A stretch of DNA of 64,000 nt. Source: Celoporthe dispersa (Eukaryota; Ascomycota; Sordariomycetes; Diaporthales; Cryphonectriaceae). The stretch covers positions 3,348,001 to 3,412,000 of the forward strand of contig WAID01000004.1 in assembly GCA_016584495.1 (NCBI GenBank). The letters run 5' to 3'. How positions within the stretch are numbered: the stretch's first letter is position 1; each line of letters starts with the position of its first letter. Under the pieces are notes generated by a model that worked only from the letters and a program-made list of their open reading frames with translations, searched no databases and had not been told where the DNA came from. Of this stretch, positions 1 through 11,770 are shown one piece after another. The position numbers and the translations under genes were made by a program.

Positions 1-1217
1 GGCGAGGTCAAGCCCTATAAAAGCCTGCAGGAAGCCGATGATGATGACGAGCAGCAGCGCGAAGAAGATGATAGACTCCTTCATCATCACCTTGAGGACC
101 ACCAGCATGGCGCCGAAGAAGCGGAAGCTGTCGAGGTACAGCAGCAGCCTCATCCAGAACATGGGCGCGCAGCAAGCCAGGAAGTTGTAGCTCACGATGT
201 TGAGGCGCTCCCTGTCCCCTTCTTCGCTGCCCGGCGCGGGCTCCTTGCTCAGGGCGACGAAGCGGAAGATGAGACTGGTCGTTAGAAGCCCGTACAGGGT
301 AAAGTTGAAGGCCGTCCAGAAGCCGTAGATCTGGTAGCCGGCCTTCCAGCCCTTGGCGATCTCGTCAAACACAAATCCCAGGGTGAAGATGTACAGCAGG
401 CCCTCGACGAAATCGAGATCGGCGTCCCGGTTGATGGAGTTGATGGCGCCGGTATACAGGCCCAGGTAGACGAGCGAGACCAGGACCTGGGCGGCGTTCT
501 GGTACATCGGGGCCCTCATGCGGTCCGGGTCGAGGTGTACGAGGAAGCCCGTATCATCCCTCCCCTTGTAGTCGACAAAGCTGGCCGGGTCGTCCTCGTC
601 CTGCACCAGCCAGCCCTTCCACAGGTAGCTCACGCACTTCTGGTAGCCGGAGCTGCCGATGACGCGCAGGGCGTGCAGGTCGACGGCCTTCTCGATGACG
701 TTGCTCGGGCTCGTCTCCTCGCCGTCGATGACAATGGAGTAGCGCTTGAGGAGCACGTCGTGCATGAGGTGCTCGTTGTCGCTGTCGCCCTCGATGAGGG
801 CCTTGGCGATGACCTCGCAGGCGGTGGCGCGCAGGGCGTGCAGCTCGCAGTCCCAGAGCTCGATGACGGACTGGTGCTTGAACCAGCGCTTGCAGACGAG
901 CAGGCAGAAGACGACACATGCTCCGTACTCGCGACCGCCGGCCTCCCTGGCGGCGGCGATGACCTTTTGGTGATCACCTTGCTGTGGGGCTGCGTCACCT
1001 GGTCCTCGGACAGCTCGACGGGGACGGCCTCCTCGACGAGGTGCCGCAGCCGCAGGGCGGTCTTGGTGACCTCGACGGCCGGGATAGCGGACTGAAGCGA
1101 CTCATCGACGAACCGCGGGAGGAGGCGCTGACGGGACTCCTGCCACCAGTGGTCGTGGCTCCTGGGGCCATCGAAGCCGAGGAGGGCGCGCCAGTCAACC
1201 CACCCCCTGGGAGCCAT
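1..1217 (-). CDS. yvc1: Yvc1-like vacuolar TRP cation channel (partial, one frame slip)
   Basis: This is the N-terminal ~405 residues of a fungal TRPY channel, which in yeast releases Ca2+ from the vacuole. Start: the ATG at 1217 (MAPRGWVDWRALLGFDG); the 3' end runs off the window at base 1. Seen: a soluble domain with VTQPHSK, YGACVVFCLLVCKRWFKHQS and LLKRYSIVIDG, then GSSGYQKCVSYLWKGWLVQ, VHLDPDRMRAPMYQNAAQVL and membrane segments from about 520 down to 1 (VSLVYLGLYTGAI, FNFTLYGLLTTSLIFRFVAL, FFGAMLVVLKVMMKESIIFF, ALLLVIIIGFLQAFIGLDLA). These match the fungal Yvc1 ion-transport domain as I remember it. The frame breaks at a T4 run (965-968): HSKVIT lies in one frame and KVIAAAREAGG in the next, as if one base were missing. 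No plausible intron fits there. A consensus error is more likely than a dead gene, because everything else is conserved. Confidence 0.88.
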
Positions 1218-3720
1218 AGCTCGGAAGATGCCAGCTGCTGTGAAGTGAGGATGAGGGCTCTTTAAGACCTCTCTATGAGCGTGTAGGCTGTGTGTGGTTC
1301 CAGGCCAGCTCGCCAGACCCAGGCCAGCGCGTGAAGCTCTCACAAGATCAAAAGGGGAAGCGATTGCCCGAGCACAGGTGGTTAACTCTTCCCGCCAGCG
1401 CGGAGCAGGAAAGACAAATTGAAGCTCAAAGATAGTGTCAGGAGGGGTCAATTGAGAGTTCGCCAGAGAGAACTGCACCTCGAGCCCTCAAGAACAGGCC
1501 TCAAAACACCAAAGAGGATGATCTCGACTGACGACTTCTCTCCAGGTTCGAATTCCTGGCGGGCGGCTGCATCGGTATCACATAGACAGGCAGCTATAGT
1601 GGGTCGATGGCTATCGGACATCGCTGATGACGTCGCCTCGCCTAACAGACTTGTGTGCTTGGGTGGCTGCCAAGATGCTAGTGCATGCAAAGCCATGGGA
1701 ATCAAGAAAAACAGGCTCGCGCACCCCAAAATAAACGAGCCCTGCCAGCCTGCTTGTTTCAAGTTTCGACCAAGCCTCCACAGACCTCAAAAACGACCGC
1801 TCCTTGCGTACCTGTGTAGAGAGCAAAAGGCACAGAATCGAAGACGGGCGTCTAAGAAAAGGCCGGCTGGCCAAGCTTGCCAGATCTGGCTGTCTATCTC
1901 ACGACAGACACCCGAGCCAACTGACGGGCCGTAGCATGACTCCCGCAAAGTTTGTGCGCCTGAGACGAAGATTCCATTCTTTGTTCCCCTCTTCGGGTCG
2001 TCGTACCGAGGGGGCCTCAATCCTTCTCGTCCGTCGGGGCATCTCGCGTCTTTCTCACTACAACCCCATCTTGTGTTGACAGGCCCTGGACAGCGTCGCT
2101 TAGACCGTCATGTACTGTAGTCGCTAATGGAGCAGACCGTCAGTTGGAGCAAAAGATCCCGTCCCGGAAAGTCTATTGCCGACGAAGTGACCACTTACTA
2201 TGGTGTACTGACAAAGTGTCTGCAGCTCATTGTAGAGGTAGTCCGAATGTGCGTTGCGTTCTTGTTCCTAGTCGTTCCTGGGCCCGTTGATGCTTGTTCC
2301 ACTTACCCAGGGCGGCTGTACAGAGGACAGACTGAGACGCGATCCCGTCGATGGAAGCTCCCAACTAGGACGACAAAAATGCACGGGCCCTCCATGAACC
2401 ATTTAGCAACCAGGTCTTTTGTCCAAATTTCTGAGGAATTGGGAAGAAGACGAGGAAGATGGTGGTGATTACCGTAGGAAAGCCAGGCGCGGAGAGTGTA
2501 GGGAGAAGAGACAGACCTTAGACTGGACACATTAATTATCAGATTGTTGGCTCACAAATTCAAATGCCGAACCGCATGATCATCAGGGTCCACGACCATG
2601 ATAACCATCATCTATCGAGAAAGTCAGCTTCAGTAGGCTTAATCCCTAAATCAGGTAGACTGTCTCATAGTTACTTGCATAGCACCTATTTCTTAGTACT
2701 GAAGGTAGCTAAGTACTTAGTAATTTAGTCGCGCTCGCGACTTCGGCACTGAGCAACGCGCCAACATCTCCTTCAGCTCCAAAGCATACTACCATGTACA
2801 ATTCCAGAAACCGCAGGAGCACATCTCAACCGTGGGTGATTAGACAGTCTCTCTCTCTCTCATGCAGTCATGTGCATGGAGAAGTGCATAATTGAGAGCT
2901 GCACAGGGGTAGTTGGCCGCGTCGCCATTCCTGCATGTCATCACGCAACGAGTACTAACCCAGTTAACAGAGTAACCCAAGGGTGGCGTATCTCCTGCCG
3001 CTCCGTGCCTCAAAGTCCTATTTCCAGCTACATCCCGCATTCGATGGGTACAGAGAGACTCTCTCCGAGACATACACAGACTTCAGAATTGGCAATCATG
3101 CACGCACGGACTGGTTACATAATGAAATACATTTGCTGAGACTTGTGACTATAATAATTAAGGGTTATGGCTAGAATCGTGAGTTGCGCCGTCCTGATTC
3201 CTGGTCCATGGACCGGGCTTCCTCGTCTGCTTCAGCCCAGATATCGGCCGTGATGCTAGAAGGACTATGCGTGGACAGGCGCTTACTTTTCTGTACTCTC
3301 GGGGGTTCAGGGGACCTTTGGAAGTCGGCATGTCTACGATTTGCAGTTAGCATACAGACGACCCCGCCTCATGGCTGTGGATGCATGCATGGCATATCTC
3401 TATTCACAAAACGACGGCAGCAGCGATAGGTCCATTCAAATCACGGCATCACTGGCGTGTCTTCCGTCATGGCCTCGCATTGCCCCTCTTTTATGTGTTG
3501 ATGGGAGCACTTGACACAAACAGCCATGAATTTTCTTGGCAATATTGCATCCCATACACGAGAGGAATAGCGAGAGCCGGATAGTAGAGAGAACATGTTC
3601 AAAGATCTTCTATAAAAGACGGGGTCGCTACATGTTTCTGACAAGACGTCCTGAGTCCTCACCAAGAATTGTAGAGGACTTCTCCTGAGCTGAATTCATT
3701 TTAGCTATTTGCAATTCACC
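1218..3720. other. Intergenic, divergent promoters of yvc1-like and tauD-like genes
   Basis: Reading frames of up to 171 codons occur here (for example 1419-1934), but their residue composition looks random, they resemble no family I know, and they overlap others on the opposite strand. I see no RNA gene or repeat apart from a short CT run near 2850. The stretch separates two divergently transcribed genes. Confidence 0.55.
3611..3618 (+). promoter_or_regulatory. TATA box candidate for the TauD-like gene
   Basis: TATAAAAG lies 103 bp upstream of the ATG at 3721, a usual TATA distance in filamentous fungi. Confidence 0.45.
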
Positions 3721-5021
3721 ATGGCTCCCTCAGCAGTTGACTCTCACTCCGAGGGCCCCGTCACATCGAAGTCGGTCTTCACGGAATTCCCGGAGCCACT
3801 CAGGCTATCCGGGGCTTTGAACGACTACGAATCTTTCGATGTGACCCCCGTCATCGGCAAAGAGTTTCCCAAGGCCAGCCTAGTCGAATGGCTGGATGCT
3901 CCTAACTCGGACGAGCTGCTCAGAGATCTTGCCATCACGAGTGAGTCGATACAAGTCAGCATGTGGGCTCGACGAGATTTCTCAGCCTTACTGAAACAAA
4001 ATCTGTCTCTCAGTCTCTCAACGCGGCGTCGTGTTCTTCCGTGCGCAGGATGATCTTACGAATGAGCTTCAGAAGAAGCTTATACTGCGTCTGGGGCAGC
4101 TGACCGGACGTCCCAAGACATCATCCCTTCATATCCACCCTGTTCTGAACAACGACCGCGAACTTGGCGGCGATGATCCAGAGATCAGCACCATCAGCTC
4201 CAAGCTGTTCAAGCAGTTCGACTTCGGCGCAGCCGACCATGAGCAGAGAAGCCTCAAGAAGCAGAACAATGCTCAATGGCACTCCGATATTGGGTTCGAG
4301 CCTGTGCCTGCTGATTACACCTCGCTACGGCTCCTTGAACTGCCTGAGACAGGTGGCGGTCAGTAATTTTATGCGCATCATTTGAGCTATATAGAGGGCT
4401 TGGTCGCTGATATAGAACCCTTGTCACAGATACCTTGTGGGCTTCGGGCTACGAAGTCTATGACCGGATCAGCGAGCCGTACCAGAAGTTCCTTGAGGGC
4501 CTGACAGCAACCTTCAAAGGCCAGAGATTCACCAGTATAGCCCAGAAATCTGGCTTTGATATCTACACAAAACCCCGCGGCGCACCAGAGAATGTCGGCT
4601 CTGACCTGCAGACTACTCATCCCGTCGTCCGAACGAACCCAGTCACAGGCTGGAAGAGCATCTTCCCCGTGGGAGGCTTTGCCAGCCATATCAACGGCCT
4701 GACTGCAGCCGAGAGCGACCACGTCCTGAAGTGGTTCCTGGATCTGGTGTACCAGAATCATGACCTCCAGGTGAGGCTGAAGTGGAAGAGCAAGAACGAT
4801 ATTGGTACGTCCCCGAGTCCCCTTTGCTCTTGCTTAAGTAAGTCGCTGACGCGTAGATAGCCATTTGGGACAATCGCAGCGCATATCACACCATGACCTT
4901 GGACTATCATGGCCTTGGAGACAGGTTTGGTAACCGAGCTGTCGGAATCGGAGAACGGCCGTACTTTGATCCCAAGAGCACCTCGCGTCGTGTCGACCTT
5001 GGTATTCCTTACATCCAGTAG
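3721..5021 (+). CDS. TauD/TfdA-family Fe(II)/2-oxoglutarate dioxygenase
   Basis: A 366-residue enzyme assembled from four exons: 3721-3940, 4014-4358, 4430-4804 and 4861-5021. All splice sites are GT...AG and the phases agree. Exon 1 starts in CACCATGG context. Exon 2 carries the iron-binding HxD in QWHSDIGF, preceded by TSLHIHPVL. Exon 3 has the DTLWASGYEVYDRIS segment that follows it in taurine dioxygenases, then VRTNPVTGWKSIFP. The last exon gives IWDNRSAYHTMTLDY, with the distal iron ligand His, and the 2-oxoglutarate-binding Arg should lie in the following RRVDLG region. Fungal members (yeast Jlp1 type) oxidise sulfonates such as taurine to release sulfite for sulfur scavenging; others act on aryloxyalkanoates or in secondary metabolism. 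The exact substrate cannot be read from sequence. No signal peptide is seen, so it is probably cytosolic. Confidence 0.9.
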
Positions 5022-7279
5022 GTAAGTTCTGAAGTCACTAAAGACCGGAGCAGCCATAGGTGGCGCGCAAGTCCACTGCAGCCACGACGTGGTTGCCCAG
5101 GGTCGGATGAGTTGCATGAGGTGGGACGCCACATGTGCTTGCTGCAGTCCAGGCAAAGATTGATACAGATCTTATTTCATCATTCGCGTTCTCATGCGCA
5201 TCCTGCTATAGTGCATTGTGGGAGGCTACGTTCGGTTCTGGCCAGCCATAACACTATCTATTATTTTGTTGACTCTGAACAAGTTACGAATGTTTTCGTG
5301 TTGAATCTTCGTCCACCTCTGAAACCCAATGTGAAAGGTCAGCCTCAAGTTCTTGACGGTGCGAAGGGGGGGGGGGGGGCAGGTTTGTGTTTTTTTTCGA
5401 CACAGGGGTTTGAAGAGAGAAACCCCGGACCCCCATATTAGCAGCAGACGACCTTGTTCAACTCTTGAGCTGAGGCGTTGTCTGGGACAATTCTTGCTCT
5501 TCGAGCGTCCACCTGTATTTTTTTCTTAAAAAATGAAAAATGAAAAAGGAAGGAACGAGAAGAAGAAAAAATAAAACAAAAGGCGAATTGGCTCATGTTA
5601 ACGCAAAGCCGTGAAATATATCGAGCTAGCTAATGACCTCACAAATATAGGACGTCAACATTCTATCATCGGAATACTATGACACCTGACTGAACTATTT
5701 ACATAGGACACTATAGCTTCTTCAGGATGCCATGCGCCTTGGTTTGCGCCCTGAGCCTTTCTAGATGGCACTCGAATTTGGGTTCCAAGGAGCGCAAATT
5801 CCTAGGTAGGTACATCGATCAATTGCACGCGGACTTGATAGGATCGTAATAATTCGACCAGACGATGACGGATTGTAGACCATACCGTCAGCGTATGCGA
5901 CTGATTACGAGAGGATGGTATATTAATCACTGATAATAACCATAACCAGTCCGAAGAACGCTGATTACCAGGCTGCTGAGCCGACCTGAATCCATGCGAG
6001 GTCCTTGCGATCGTCCATTAGCTTCGAGACAACATTTCTCAGGAATTTAAGGAGGTATGACTGATTATGATATTTCTCGTGACAATGTACATGGGCAAAA
6101 TATTCAAACAATACTAGAGACTTTCTTGAGCCTGAAATCTAACGCTGAAGGACTTCCTTCAAGTCACCGCCTCTCGAGCCTAGAAGACGGAATCTCAGCT
6201 GCCCCTGAGCTGAAACGAAGGGTTCTACGCAGAACAAGGCTTGTATTCACGCAGGCGCAATAACAAATCGCTTAAGAAATTGAATTGTGCAGTCTATTTT
6301 TGTACCTTGTACATGTTAAGACGGATTTGGCCACCAACGGTCGCTGTAGCGAGTTACATAGCCGCAGTAGCGCTCCATGCATATGCCTTGTGCAGGTTAG
6401 CGCGAGCACTCTGCGTCGCTTCGGACAATACCGAGAAGGGATCTGCTGGCCTGTAAGTAGAAGCCGCTCACCTCTCCTTAGTAATGACGACAGTTCGTGC
6501 TGGACGTGAGGAGGTGTATTGAAGGGCAAGCAGGGCGCCGTAAGAAAGCACGCCGCCTTCAAGTCACCAACAGCCTCTTGAAGCCTTTTATGGAGGCTCA
6601 TCATCAGAGTGGGGAATTTGTCCGAGGAAGCGAAGAAGTTCTATTCGATCGACTGAGGACAGGCGAAACCATGGGATTGTTGACCCTGCATCCAACCGCG
6701 TGGATTCATTTCCCCTGTGGCACAGCTGGAAGCTACACTTTGACCGCATCGCGCATACATAGTACAGTGCGTCGAGTCTGTGCGCGTTATTCCAGCGAGA
6801 CAACCCATGAGGTTCCAGTGAGTCTGGAAGCACAAGGGAGAGAGCGTGGGTCCCTTAGCTGGGACTGGCCCGGTTCGCTGGATCTGCAGCTGATTGTTGG
6901 CAACTTGGGTTCGAGGAAGACCCCACAAGTCGAAGGTGCTTGATTGGCTGGGTTCAGACAGACTGAATAGCCTCGAAGGTCTCTCAGAGGGATTATGGAT
7001 GATGTTGGTGCTCGTTGCCCCTGCTGTGACAAGGAGCAGCAGAGGATCCGAGGATCTGAACCTGGTGCCAACACACTCGCTGTGATACGAGACAAAAGGG
7101 AGAAATGATGAGACTTTTCTATCCCCGCCGAGGCTGATCTCTTCTCCCTTTTGTTAGGCGGCGCCAATTCATTCATTCCTTTGCAGCAGTAGTAATTGTG
7201 TTTGCTGCCCGGTCGCTCATTTGGATGATTCTTTCTTTTCTGATTCCGTGCATGTCCATGTTTCTCAACATCGCACAAT
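5022..7279. other. Intergenic, no gene seen
   Basis: It contains a G10 run near 5368-5378, an A-rich tract at 5521-5580, and short frames (6057-6943) with no family resemblance. It lies between two genes on the same strand, so it holds the 3' end of the dioxygenase transcript and the promoter of the lectin-like gene. Confidence 0.5.
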
Positions 7280-9582
7280 ATGGCTAGAACTCGGCCTATC
7301 TCGAGGCAAGCATTGTGGACTTGCCTCTTTGCCCTCTTTACGCCCTCGGAATGCGGCCAATATGCGGCGTTCATCACAGATCTGGGCACTCAACTGATCG
7401 TGCTCAACTCGGAAGGAAATTTCACCTACAGCCCGTGCAACAGCGGCTCGACGCCAATCTGGTCCACAGGCTCACCTTTATTACTGCCCACCTTGGTAGA
7501 GCCAAAGAGTGGTTCAAATATTGCTGCTGTTGGGTTTGTTGAAGACGGCACTGTCTACGTAGGGATGCCATGAAAGGAGAAGCCACTTACACATCTACCT
7601 GATCGCTAATGAATGGATTCCCTAGGCCGACCTATTCTACCAAAACACCGGTTTGAATTTGGAGCACGAGCGTTTCAAGTGTAACGCGGATGATGGGACC
7701 TATACGCTCGAGTCTCGCGATTCACCAGATGGAGAGCTTGCAGATGATTCCGAGATGCCAGATGTCAGCATGTTTACTGGGCTAGCGACTGTCCGTCTTG
7801 CGCTGCTAGCAGGGACACGACTCTTCTTTCACGATACGAATGCAACTCTGCAGCAGATCGAGTACGGACCGGACAACACATGGAGCTATATCGGCAAGGT
7901 CAACCCTGATAATCACCTTCAAGGCCCAGCTGTGGGAGCCGCCGTGATCAACGCCGTACGTGATCTTATTTTTCTTTGATTATCTGAAGATATCATGCCT
8001 CTCTGCTGACACTTGCTGTTTCTTAGACGGCGGAAATGTATACCGTCCAGGCAAGGAGCGACAAGAACCTCGACATTGCCTCTACCTTTAGTGGAACTCC
8101 ATGGACGGTCGGTAAGTTCGTGTTAACAAACGAGGGTCAACTCAATGTGCCCCTTTATGTTTTCATCCCAATCCTTTTCATCTCGTCGTCAAACCGGACA
8201 CTCGCTAACAAGCAAAAGAATCCACGCCTTATTCTCTCTCGAACAGCAATACGTCCAGCACCTCAACACAAAACTTTACCATCAATTCAACCCAGGTAGT
8301 GTTTGCCCAACTTGAGGGCTGGCCGTCACAGGTTTCCAATCTGGCCCTGGCCATAGACCAAGATTCCTCCAAGTTCGTCTACTACATCGGCAGCGACAAC
8401 TCACTCTACAACCTGTCGTCTGTGGCGGATACGAACCTTGGCGCCTGGAGTATCAACCCCAGCATGGACACACAATACTGGCCCCTGGCCGATGACGAGG
8501 CGGCTGACTTTGCGGTCGCGTCTAATCCTGCGAGCTACGACCTTCGTATCTACTACATGTCCGGCGGTTCAATGAAGGAGGTGTCACGTACTGGAAAGGA
8601 TACCTGGGCGGAGGCTAAAGCACTGCCCACAAACTCCGCAAATACTGTAAGTAAGAAAAGGTGCTCTCACAAATGATGCGTCGGTCGCAAGAAGAAGCTA
8701 TCTGGGCCGTCACTGGCTGTAATAGCTACCAAGACCGCCAACTCCATGATGGCGCCCCTTTCTAGGACTTTCCAAGCACAAACAGCTAAAACAACAAATC
8801 ACCAGACACCCTCGGCATCCGCGGCGGCTGCATCAGCAACGACAGGGACCGCCTCGAGCGAAGGAACATCATCAGCCAGTAGCAGCAGTCAGCCTGGCAA
8901 GCTATCCTCAGCCGCGCAGGTCGGAATCGGGATCGGAGCAGGTCTCGCCGGGCTCCTCGTTGCAGGCGGAGCCATTATGTTCTTCTTACGGAGGAGGGCT
9001 CAGAATAACCAGCAGGCTTCCCATGACGAGGCCGCGCTCGCACCACAACGCGACGGCGAGATGCAGAACTACGGTACCTCTGCGGGGGCCAGTCGGAGCT
9101 CGAGCGCCTCCGCCTTCGACCAGTACGCTCACCTCAAGGAGAGAATACACGACGCACCGTTACCGCCTCTTCCCGACAAGACGGAGCACTCGGTATCCCG
9201 TGTCATCACTTCATCTGATGGCGCCGGTGTGGTCTACGTTCCGGCCTATGAGCTGCCCACCAGTCCGGGAGCCCCGAAATATGAAATGCCTGGGACGCCA
9301 ACTTTCTCGGTTCGAAAGGCATCAAGAGACCAGGAAGCACCCGAGTTGATACCACAAAGCCTGAGAATAACAAAAACCAGCCAGGTCTCCGGCTCAGCGT
9401 CACCTCCAGGACCGCTGTCGCCCACTATGTCGGAGCTCGACGGTGGCACGATGGCGTCTTTCAACGACACCACAGTCTCGCCACAGCCACATCCAATGGT
9501 GCGCCGGCCAAGTCGGGACACGCAAGATCAGACGTCAGCCCCTTCGCATTTCGGTCCGGCCTTTTGGGAAAGAGGGCAGTGA
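7280..9582 (+). CDS. Lectin-like beta-propeller ectodomain with one transmembrane helix
   Basis: Exons 7280-7558, 7626-7955, 8027-8111 and 8219-8646 join cleanly. They give a signal peptide (LWTCLFALFTPSECGQ) and about 350 residues of repeated units such as FYQNTGLNLEHERF, GTRLFFHDTNATLQQIEYG and IGSDNSLYNLSS. This resembles the fucose-lectin-like six-bladed propellers of fungi; the sugar specificity is my inference. The second part, in a different frame (8806-9582), is a Ser/Thr-rich stalk, a helix (VGIGIGAGLAGLLVAGGAIMFF), a basic stop-transfer LRRR and a Pro/Ser-rich cytoplasmic tail ending at 9582. The join is uncertain. One intron at 8647-8805 (GTAAGT...CCAG, phase 0) gives 632 residues. 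However, 8692-8762 also reads well as coding (AIWAVTGCNSYQDRQ) and ends in TAG at 8763. The type I topology resembles fungal cell-surface sensors. No experimentally named homologue is recognised. Confidence 0.72.
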
Positions 9583-10513
9583 TATTCTTTCTTTCTTCTT
9601 TGGGGCGTTGCTGGTGCTGATTTGTTCTTCCGTAACCCTGCAGTTACTGAGAGAGCTGGGTCCGAGATTGTGCCTTGAAAAAGCTATTCCCGAGCGAGAG
9701 CACTTGAGTGCTCTGTGGTCTATTCACTTTCAACTTCTCCAAGGGTACGAACCTATTTAAAGCTTAGTCCCTTGGGTATCACGTTTATGTATATAACAAT
9801 TATGAAGGGCAACAAACAACACAGCACTGCTCGTAATAACTACCTGCAAATTTTTTTTCTGTTGTTTTTATAGTTTAAATCGACGCCTTACGACGACGCG
9901 TCGAGTATTCCGAGGGGCTAGTTAGCATTGGACTTAAAACAACAGGAGTTCTTCCAACAAACTCAAAACCTGAGACGCAGGAATTTGACCATTTACTTAC
10001 ACGCATATGACAACCCTTGCCGAAGATCCAAGGCTAGCCGTCGATCACGCAATATCAAACGAGTCTGTAGTTCGGTAAAGATCGCGAGCTCTTGGGGAAA
10101 AGTATCTTTTCAAGTCTCGTACTCGTACTTAGTGCTAGAAGATTTCGCTTCTCTATACATAATACAAGTTCCGGTAAAAAAGAAAGGTTCATTGCATCTG
10201 GCGGGAGGACATCACCAGCTTGACTCGCACCAAAAACCTGAAGCCGCGCGCCTCGCCAAGGCGCTCACGAGGGTGAACTCAAAAATTCTCAAACACCACA
10301 AAATTGGACTATGCATCCTAGGGACGACATCTGATGTTAAACGCCCGGGCCGTAGGTCGTCCGAACTCTTCTATAAACAGCCTTATATCTAGGTCAGAGG
10401 AGACACCCCCCGATGAGATCGTCAGCTGTCTTGCCTAGTTAACCATTGCCATTATAATTCGTCTCTGCTAAGTTCAGGGCTTCCGTTCTTTGTTCGACTA
10501 GACAGCAGCGATC
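9583..10513. other. Intergenic, GH131 promoter
   Basis: No convincing gene. A 154-codon frame (9928-10392, TTG start) is Lys/Arg/Ser-rich without family features. The only notable site is the TATA box at 10372. Confidence 0.5.
10372..10377 (+). promoter_or_regulatory. TATA box candidate for the GH131 gene
   Basis: TATAAA in TTCTATAAACAGCC, 137 bp upstream of the ATG at 10514. Confidence 0.45.
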
Positions 10514-11499
10514 ATGTTTTCCCAGTCACTCTTTTGTCTTTACTCCTTGCTGTCGCTGGCGGCCGCGCAAGACATCCAGTTCGATGGCCGTGTCCCTGCG
10601 GGGACGCAGCTCACCGCGTTCGATGTCGACAATGGCATCTTCAATCCGTCCAACGTTTTCGGCCAGAACCTCACCTTTAGCGAGCTCCTGCAGCTGCCTG
10701 CTGTGCAGCCGTCGTTGTTCGATAATGACACCATCCCCGTTGAGGTCACCATCAGGTATGGCTGACCATCCGGCGTCTACCACTTAGAATTAGGGAAGCA
10801 AGTGAGAACTAATGGCCATGCATCCTCTAGCGACCAGTCCATCTTCGCCCCCAGCCCAACAAATATCCAAACAGGCTTCCGCCGCGCCGAGCTGATCCCG
10901 GCCAGCAACAACGGTACAGATCCGTCCACGACCGGCGTCAAGACCCTCCACTTCAGCCTCATGAAGGACACCGCCCGCCCGCTGAACCTCTCCCACGAGT
11001 ACCAGCTCGTCTTCCTCGAGAGCAATGACTTCAGCACAAACCAGGTCGTGCTCAAGACCGGCACCGTGCTCGGCCAGACCGTCGCCGATCCGGACACCCT
11101 GATGGTCTTCTCGAACGTGAATAACGCCTCGCTGTTGTTCAACACCAACTTCACGGCCGGCGTGTTTCACAACTTCGGGTTGACCTTGGACTTTATCAAC
11201 AAGTGAGTAGTTTTCGAGCTGTTTTCATTGTGAGGGTTGCCCGCTGACAGATCGGCTGCAGCACTACCCAGGTGTTCTATTCTACCGGCACAACGCCGCT
11301 TGCGCAGGTGACCGAGGCACTACCTAACGATGTCAGCGGGCAGGGACAATTCCACTTTGGCCTGCTGAAGAAGCCTGTGAATGCTGGGGCGGATATCACC
11401 ACGAGCGGAGAGCAGCCTTCAGGGATCAATGAAGGCATCATATACACTGATATCTTCGAAGAGGATAGTTCTGCAGGAGTCATCTCTAAGTCTCTCTAG
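10514..11499 (+). CDS. Secreted GH131 beta-glucanase
   Basis: A 283-residue protein from exons 10514-10755, 10831-11202 and 11262-11499, with both introns in consistent phase (75 and 59 nt). A signal peptide ([19 protein letters not shown]) is followed by the GH131 landmarks I recall for this family: [63 protein letters not shown] and [20 protein letters not shown]. Family members such as the Podospora enzyme are broad beta-1,3/1,6- and beta-1,4-glucanases of plant-litter fungi. The length is that of a single catalytic domain without a CBM1 module. Several NxS/T sites (NLTFS, NNGT, NLSH, NNAS, NFTA) suggest N-glycosylation. It probably acts outside the cell on plant or fungal wall glucans. 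Confidence 0.9.
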
Positions 11500-11770
11500 G
11501 CGTCTGTTGCAGCTGGCGCTCGACGTGTGTAGATGGGTGGGGATGTCAATATGGGGCGGGTTGAGCAACCCACTTAAGCCTCGCTTCACCCACGCGAGAG
11601 ATACTTGGTCGCATATAGTCGAAGGAGTCTGCGCATTCTTGCTGCCTGTCTTAGAGTGGTAGATACGACTCGAGAACCGCCACTGCGTCGACTATCGGTA
11701 TTGAAAAGACCAGCAGTTTACATGAGGTTGCAATTAGTTGGTTTCGTCTTCCAGCCACAAAAGACCGACT

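Noticed and set aside
1419..1934. 171-codon frame upstream of the dioxygenase
   Set aside because: Random-looking composition, overlapped by frames on the other strand, no family or splice support.
9928..10392. 154-codon frame before the GH131 gene
   Set aside because: Begins at TTG, has no domain, and runs up to the GH131 TATA box.
3721..11499. Secondary-metabolite gene cluster around the dioxygenase
   Set aside because: No polyketide synthase, peptide synthetase, terpene cyclase, P450 or cluster regulator lies in the window.
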